Of a stretch of DNA of 10,995 nucleotides, positions 7,523-10,995 are shown one piece after another. The DNA comes from Eubacterium sp. GTDB lineage: Bacteria > Bacillota_A > Clostridia > Lachnospirales > Lachnospiraceae. The notes below the pieces were generated by a model, which ran no database searches, had not been told where the DNA came from, and saw only the letters and a program-made list of their open reading frames with translations. Location of the stretch: the NCBI GenBank assembly GCA_017475785.1, contig JAFVEX010000121.1, positions 1 to 10,995 on the forward strand, read 5' to 3'. Position 1 is the first letter of the stretch, and each line of letters begins with the position of its first letter. The position numbers and the translations under genes were made by a program.

Positions 7523-8740
7523 TCAGAACCGCGCGCGGATCATGCTGATGATGCCCGGCAGCTGCTCTGCCTTCTCGCGGTACTCGCGCTCGGACATCTC
7601 CTCTGTCACAAATCCGAACTCTCCGGGCGTACCCGGGATGCTGACTGCCTCCACCTCGCCAAATACTTCTTTGACGCTGTTGAGCTCGCCCGCGAGGCTT
7701 CCGGAAATCCTGACAAAGAACCGTCCCCTGACTTCGTCGAGGTCGATCAGCTCCAGCTCCTGGCTGCTCCACTGGTTCATGACGTTCTCGCCGCGGTGCT
7801 TTGCGCAGTCCACGACGTCCGCCACAACCGCGCTCGCCGTCGGAAGTGAACCCGCGCCGCTGCCGTAGAACATCGCGTCGCCCAGAACATTGCCGTGGAC
7901 GAAGATTGCGTTGAAGACGCCCTGCACACTGTAGAGCGGATTGTCCAGATTGATCAGCGTCGGGCACACCATCGCGTAGACGCGGCCGTTGAACATCCGG
8001 CTCGTGCCCAGCAGCTTGATGCTGCAGCGCATCGCGTTCGCGTACTTCATGTCCTCTGCTGTAATCTTCGTGATGCCTTCCGTGTATACCTTCTGCCAGC
8101 GGACATCCTTGCCATAGGCAATCGAAGAGAGGATGGCGATCTTGCGGCACGCGTCTTTGCCCTCGATGTCGGCCTCCGGATTGCGCTCCGCGTATCCGTT
8201 CTGCTGCGCCTCCTTCAGCGCGGTGTCAAAGTCCGAGCCGTCCTTCGCCATCTTGGTCATGATGTAGTTTGTGGTTCCGTTGAGGATACCGGTCACTTCA
8301 TCAATCTCATCCGCCGTCAGCGACGAATTCAGCGCGCGGATGATCGGGATGCCGCCGCCGCAGCTTGCCTCAAAGAGGTAATTCGCGCCGTGCGCGTCCG
8401 CGGTCTGCATCAGCTCCAGGCCGTGCTCGGCCACAAGCTCCTTGTTGGAGGTGCAGACACTCTTGCCCGCCTCCAGAGCCCGCTTCGTAAATTCAAATGC
8501 CGGCTTCAGGCCGCCCATCGTCTCTACGACAATATCGACCTCCGGATCGCTGACGATGATCTCAAAATCATGCACCAGCACATCCTGAATCGGATTGCCC
8601 GGGAATTCACGCAGGTCCAGCACATACTTGATCTCGATCTCATCGCCGATCCGCTTGTTGATGCTCTCCCGGTTCCGCTCAATTACTTCTACGACACCTG
8701 AACCAACTGTGCCATAGCCCAAAACCGCAACATTAATCAT
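7523..8740 (-). CDS. hom: Homoserine dehydrogenase
   Basis: NAD(P)H-dependent reduction of aspartate semialdehyde to homoserine, the branch point towards threonine and methionine. The product has 405 residues. The N-terminal Rossmann fold has GYGTVGSG at 8-15, followed by TSNKELVAEHG (Lys100). The catalytic/substrate domain has GGGIPIIR (128-135), GILNGTTNYI (151-160) and PEADIEGKDACRK (188-200) with the conserved Asp/Lys residues. The last ~70 residues, beginning near GRFFVRISG, sit where a regulatory ACT domain is usual. They are short and lack the DxPGVL-type ligand loop, so the domain is degenerate. The ATG at 8740 has a strong AGGAGGAA site at 8748-8755. It lies 56 bases after the ACT regulator gene and 59 bases before the apgM-like gene, forming an evident operon. 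Confidence 0.96.
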   Translation of the reverse strand: MINVAVLGYGTVGSGVVEVIERNRESINKRIGDEIEIKYVLDLREFPGNPIQDVLVHDFEIIVSDPEVDIVVETMGGLKPAFEFTKRALEAGKSVCTSNKELVAEHGLELMQTADAHGANYLFEASCGGGIPIIRALNSSLTADEIDEVTGILNGTTNYIMTKMAKDGSDFDTALKEAQQNGYAERNPEADIEGKDACRKIAILSSIAYGKDVRWQKVYTEGITKITAEDMKYANAMRCSIKLLGTSRMFNGRVYAMVCPTLINLDNPLYSVQGVFNAIFVHGNVLGDAMFYGSGAGSLPTASAVVADVVDCAKHRGENVMNQWSSQELELIDLDEVRGRFFVRISGSLAGELNSVKEVFGEVEAVSIPGTPGEFGFVTEEMSEREYREKAEQLPGIISMIRARF

Positions 8741-8796
8741 AAAAAGCTTCCTCCTGCACTACTCTGCCTTGCGGCATATTACTATCAATGAAAAAA

Positions 8797-9231
8797 TTAC
8801 TCCCGTCCTGATATTTTCAGGTCATGCACACCCGGCAGCCGCTCGATCCCGCCCAGCATGGATTCCACGTCCCCTGTCTCCGGCGCGATCTCCACCGACA
8901 GCGTCAGCGTCGCGACGTTTCCCAGCGGGATGGCCTGGTTGATGGTCAGGATGTTTCCGTGCCGCTCCGCGATGATCCGCAGAACCTCCGAGAGGAGCCC
9001 CGGCTCATCGTCCATCTGCAGGACAAATGTGATGGTCGTTCCCTTCGCGTTTTCGTGAAAGGGCATGATATCTTCCTGATATTTGTAAAAAGAACTCCGG
9101 CTGATTCCGACGCTCTTCGCCGCCTCCTGAACCGTCATCTTCTCACTTTTGATCAGACGCTTTGCCTCCAGTACCTTCAAAAGCACTTCGGGCACGGCTT
9201 TTTCCCTTACCAGGTAATATCGCTCTCCCAT
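8797..9231 (-). CDS. pheB: HTH-ACT regulatory protein, PheB/UPF0735 family
   Basis: A 144-residue protein with two parts. Residues about 30-52 (KMTVQEAAKSVGISRSSFYKY) look like a helix-turn-helix. Residues about 67-143 form an ACT domain with the amino-acid-binding loop DDEPGLL at 74-80 and the expected beta-alpha-beta-beta-alpha-beta pattern. Length and layout match the PheB/UPF0735 ACT proteins of Bacillota. To my recollection, the Bacillus subtilis member has been described as a repressor of threonine-biosynthesis genes (ThrR). As first gene of the unit with hom and the apgM-like gene, a threonine-sensing repressor or allosteric partner is the likeliest role, but this is inferred. The ATG at 9231 is preceded by AAGGA (9239-9243) at seven bases. 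A start further downstream would remove the N-terminal helices. Confidence 0.9.
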   Translation of the reverse strand: MGERYYLVREKAVPEVLLKVLEAKRLIKSEKMTVQEAAKSVGISRSSFYKYQEDIMPFHENAKGTTITFVLQMDDEPGLLSEVLRIIAERHGNILTINQAIPLGNVATLTLSVEIAPETGDVESMLGGIERLPGVHDLKISGRE

Positions 9232-9276
9232 CCAACTGTCCTTGTGTGGTGTACATTTGTTTTTCCAGCACGATCT

Positions 9277-9305
9277 ATCTTACCATACCGTGTTTGTTTG
9301 TGCAA
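9277..9305 (-). promoter_or_regulatory. Probable promoter of the pheB-hom-apgM unit
   Basis: TTGCAC (9305-9300), a 17-base spacer and TAAGAT (9282-9277) make a weak sigma-A match, strengthened by a TG one base before the -10 (TGG-TAAGAT, extended -10). The start would be near 9270, giving a leader of about 40 bases with no room for a riboswitch or attenuator. A weak CACG/CGTG dyad (9269-9272 and 9289-9292) flanks the -10 and could be an operator; four-base arms are not proof. Confidence 0.5.
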
Positions 9306-9403
9306 CCTGATGATTACAGCGCCTTAGCATTGTCGAGTATTTTCGCCGCAGCAATCAGGAACAATTGGCAAGGAAAATGATCAAGTTATTCTGCTACAGT
9401 TCC

Positions 9404-10995
9404 TTAGTACACCAGAAAATCTGTCCAGTAGCTCTGCCCGTAAATATCCGTAAAGCAGTACGCCGCGTGAATCTCCCCGTCGCCGACATTCAGGTTTTCA
9501 ACTTTCATCTCATCCATATCGTGCTCGACCGTCATGGTCTCGCCCAGATAATAGCGGTCCTGGAAGTTGCTGTCGTAGTCATAGAAATCGCAGACAAAAT
9601 CGATCTCGTCGCCGACGGTCAGCTCTGTCAGGTTCTTCGCGATGGTGTCCGTCTGGCCGTCTACGTAGTTGTATACAGCGCCTGTGACATAGCCGTCCGG
9701 GTGCTCCGTGTCGAACACGACGATCAGGTTGACGTCATCGCCGTTGAGCTTCGCCGGCACGCGTCCCATGATGGTGTAGTCGTCCTCGTCGCCGCTGCTC
9801 TCGATCCGGTAGTACGCCACGATCTGCCCGTCGATCGCGAGCCAGGTGCGGTCGGACGGCGCCAGCAGGTTGCCGGCTTCGTCAAATTCAAAGACATTGT
9901 CCATGCCGAGATCCACATATCCTTCTCCGTCATCGTAGAACAGGGACAGATCCAGATTCTGAATCAGACCCATCTGATCCTCATCCAGCGAGATAAACGG
10001 AACCTCGGGAACCACCGCGCCTTCCGCGAAATCAGCCGTCGCGGGATCCGTCCAGGTCAGGCGCGAAGCGTCGAACTGATTGGCTGCGATATACTCAGAT
10101 GCATAGTCGATGTCGAGCGTCCTTCCGAGGAAGCCTGTGTTGCCGCTGGTCAGCCCGGAGATGCCGGAAAAATCACTGCCCATGAACGCGTTCAGCAGCT
10201 CTGCGATTCCCGCGCTGCTGCCATAGGCGCCCGACGCGCCCGACGAGGATGACCCGGAGGAACTGCCTCCGTAGGAGCTTCCCGCGCCGCCAAGCAGGCT
10301 GCCGAAAAGTCCTGAGAGCGGTGACCCCGCCGCAGAACCGCCGCCGGCCACCTGCCCGGCCACTTCAAGGGACGCAAACTCCTGAATACACCGTGTGTAG
10401 TCCTCATCCATGCCGATGGCTTCATATGTATTGACCATCTGGTCGACGCCCGAGACCTTTTTGTAAGGGAAGTAGACGGAAATTCCGTAGGAATTCGCCA
10501 TCTTGGCGGACGTCTGGTTGTACTTGACCGCGCCGAGCAGCGCTTCCGCCAGCTGCTCGCCCTCCTTTGTCCCCATCTTCTTTGCCAGATGAATCAGATC
10601 CACCTGGTCGATCTTGCTGCTGGAAGCAAATTCACGCGTCCCGCTGCGGGCATTGGAGACCGTCTGGTACTCGTCGTTCTTGATCAGATTGGAGGTTCCC
10701 TTCGCGAAATCCGTCATCTTTGCCGGAACGGTGTTGACCAGCTCCGCCAGATCCACGAGAGACAGGGTGGTATCCTGCCCCGGAACCGTCTGCGCGCACG
10801 CGCTGGAGAAGGAATCAATGATGACCTTCCCGAGCTCCAGCGTCGGGATCGACGTGTTCTTTGACAGCTCTGTCAGCCAGGTCGTGTAGTACCAGCCGAC
10901 GCCCGGCTCTGTCTCCTCGGACGCGATCAGGTAATCTGCGTACTGCTCGCAGACAAATCCGGTCTCAACCGTCGCCATCAGGCAAGCGTCGAAAC
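9404..10995 (-). CDS. Clostripain-family (C11) cysteine peptidase, N-terminal part outside window
   Basis: The visible 529 residues begin FDACLMATVETGF. The DAC motif carries the C11 catalytic cysteine (codon 10984-10982), with the preceding Asp expected in the S1 pocket that favours basic P1 residues. The catalytic His and any signal peptide lie upstream, off the window. YLIASEETEPGVGW and SYGISVYFPY are also typical of the family. After the catalytic domain comes a Gly/Ser-rich stretch (about 10366-10205), then an acidic, probably all-beta C-terminal region of ~260 residues with no fold I recognise, ending WTDFLVY and TAA at 9406-9404. Family members are usually exported proteases that cleave after Arg or Lys; export here is inferred. 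The gene lies upstream of the threonine unit with a 172-base gap. I found no clear terminator there and no functional link to its neighbours. Confidence 0.9.
   Translation of the reverse strand, partial: FDACLMATVETGFVCEQYADYLIASEETEPGVGWYYTTWLTELSKNTSIPTLELGKVIIDSFSSACAQTVPGQDTTLSLVDLAELVNTVPAKMTDFAKGTSNLIKNDEYQTVSNARSGTREFASSSKIDQVDLIHLAKKMGTKEGEQLAEALLGAVKYNQTSAKMANSYGISVYFPYKKVSGVDQMVNTYEAIGMDEDYTRCIQEFASLEVAGQVAGGGSAAGSPLSGLFGSLLGGAGSSYGGSSSGSSSSGASGAYGSSAGIAELLNAFMGSDFSGISGLTSGNTGFLGRTLDIDYASEYIAANQFDASRLTWTDPATADFAEGAVVPEVPFISLDEDQMGLIQNLDLSLFYDDGEGYVDLGMDNVFEFDEAGNLLAPSDRTWLAIDGQIVAYYRIESSGDEDDYTIMGRVPAKLNGDDVNLIVVFDTEHPDGYVTGAVYNYVDGQTDTIAKNLTELTVGDEIDFVCDFYDYDSNFQDRYYLGETMTVEHDMDEMKVENLNVGDGEIHAAYCFTDIYGQSYWTDFLVY
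10205..10366 (-). other. Gly/Ser-rich low-complexity linker in the C11 peptidase
   Basis: This stretch encodes about 54 residues dominated by Gly, Ser and Ala (for example GSSYGGSSSGSSSSGASGAYG). It separates the peptidase domain from the acidic C-terminal domain. Such a flexible tether is common in exported multidomain proteins. The DNA itself is not a perfect tandem repeat: codons for Ser and Gly vary. Confidence 0.8.

Noticed and set aside
8765..8776. Small TGCC-GCAA-GGCA hairpin before hom
   Set aside because: A four-base stem with a tetraloop is expected by chance and does not involve the hom ribosome binding site.
8791..8821. CCTGA/TCAGG hairpin at the end of the ACT gene with six T shortly after, as a terminator
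   Set aside because: The stem is only 5 bp, lies inside the coding sequence and is 10 bases from the T run; hom follows closely with no promoter of its own in view.
9306..9403. Terminator or small RNA between the C11 peptidase and the ACT gene
   Set aside because: The only inverted repeat found is GGAAC/GTTCC with a loop of about 36 bases and no T-tract, too weak to report.

Overview
The window looks like the chromosome of a Gram-positive anaerobe of the class Clostridia, most likely a gut Lachnospiraceae-type organism. The grounds are a clostripain-family (C11) protease, a eukaryote-like type 2 isoleucyl-tRNA synthetase, a PheB-type ACT regulator beside hom and an ApgM-like gene, AGGAGG-type ribosome binding sites, and fairly high GC (hand counts of scattered lines in the first 1.9 kb give about 48-55%; most of the rest looks higher). 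All seven genes lie on the minus strand, so the transcription order runs from high to low coordinates. No mobile element, CRISPR array, tRNA or rRNA is visible, and no intergenic gap exceeds about 175 bases.

Layout in transcription order. (1) 10995-9404: the 3' part of a C11 cysteine protease. It enters the window just before its catalytic Cys and carries a Gly/Ser-rich linker and an acidic C-terminal domain. (2) 9231-6258: a threonine-branch unit made of an HTH-ACT regulator (PheB/UPF0735 type), homoserine dehydrogenase (hom), and an ApgM-like alkaline-phosphatase-superfamily protein. Context suggests the last is the homoserine kinase. A weak extended -10 promoter precedes the unit and a rho-independent terminator ends it. 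(3) 6191-5241: a DEDDh 3'-5' exonuclease with a Cys-rich C-terminal extension, whose start codon sits directly behind that terminator. (4) 5171-2028: type 2 ileS with its own strong sigma-A-like promoter and a leader too short for a T-box. (5) 1906-1: the 5' part of glycogen phosphorylase (glgP), running off the left edge.

The most unusual item is inside glgP. A 144-base (48-codon) segment covering the conserved GNGGLGRLAACF core is present twice in tandem and in frame. The two copies encode identical residues but differ at 24 of 144 bases, all synonymous, and GC is lower on the far side of the junction. This points to a chimera of two diverged alleles or paralogues, by recombination or misassembly, rather than a recent duplication. 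The rest is ordinary metabolic and translation machinery with a few regulatory oddities; I see no clear undescribed multi-gene system.
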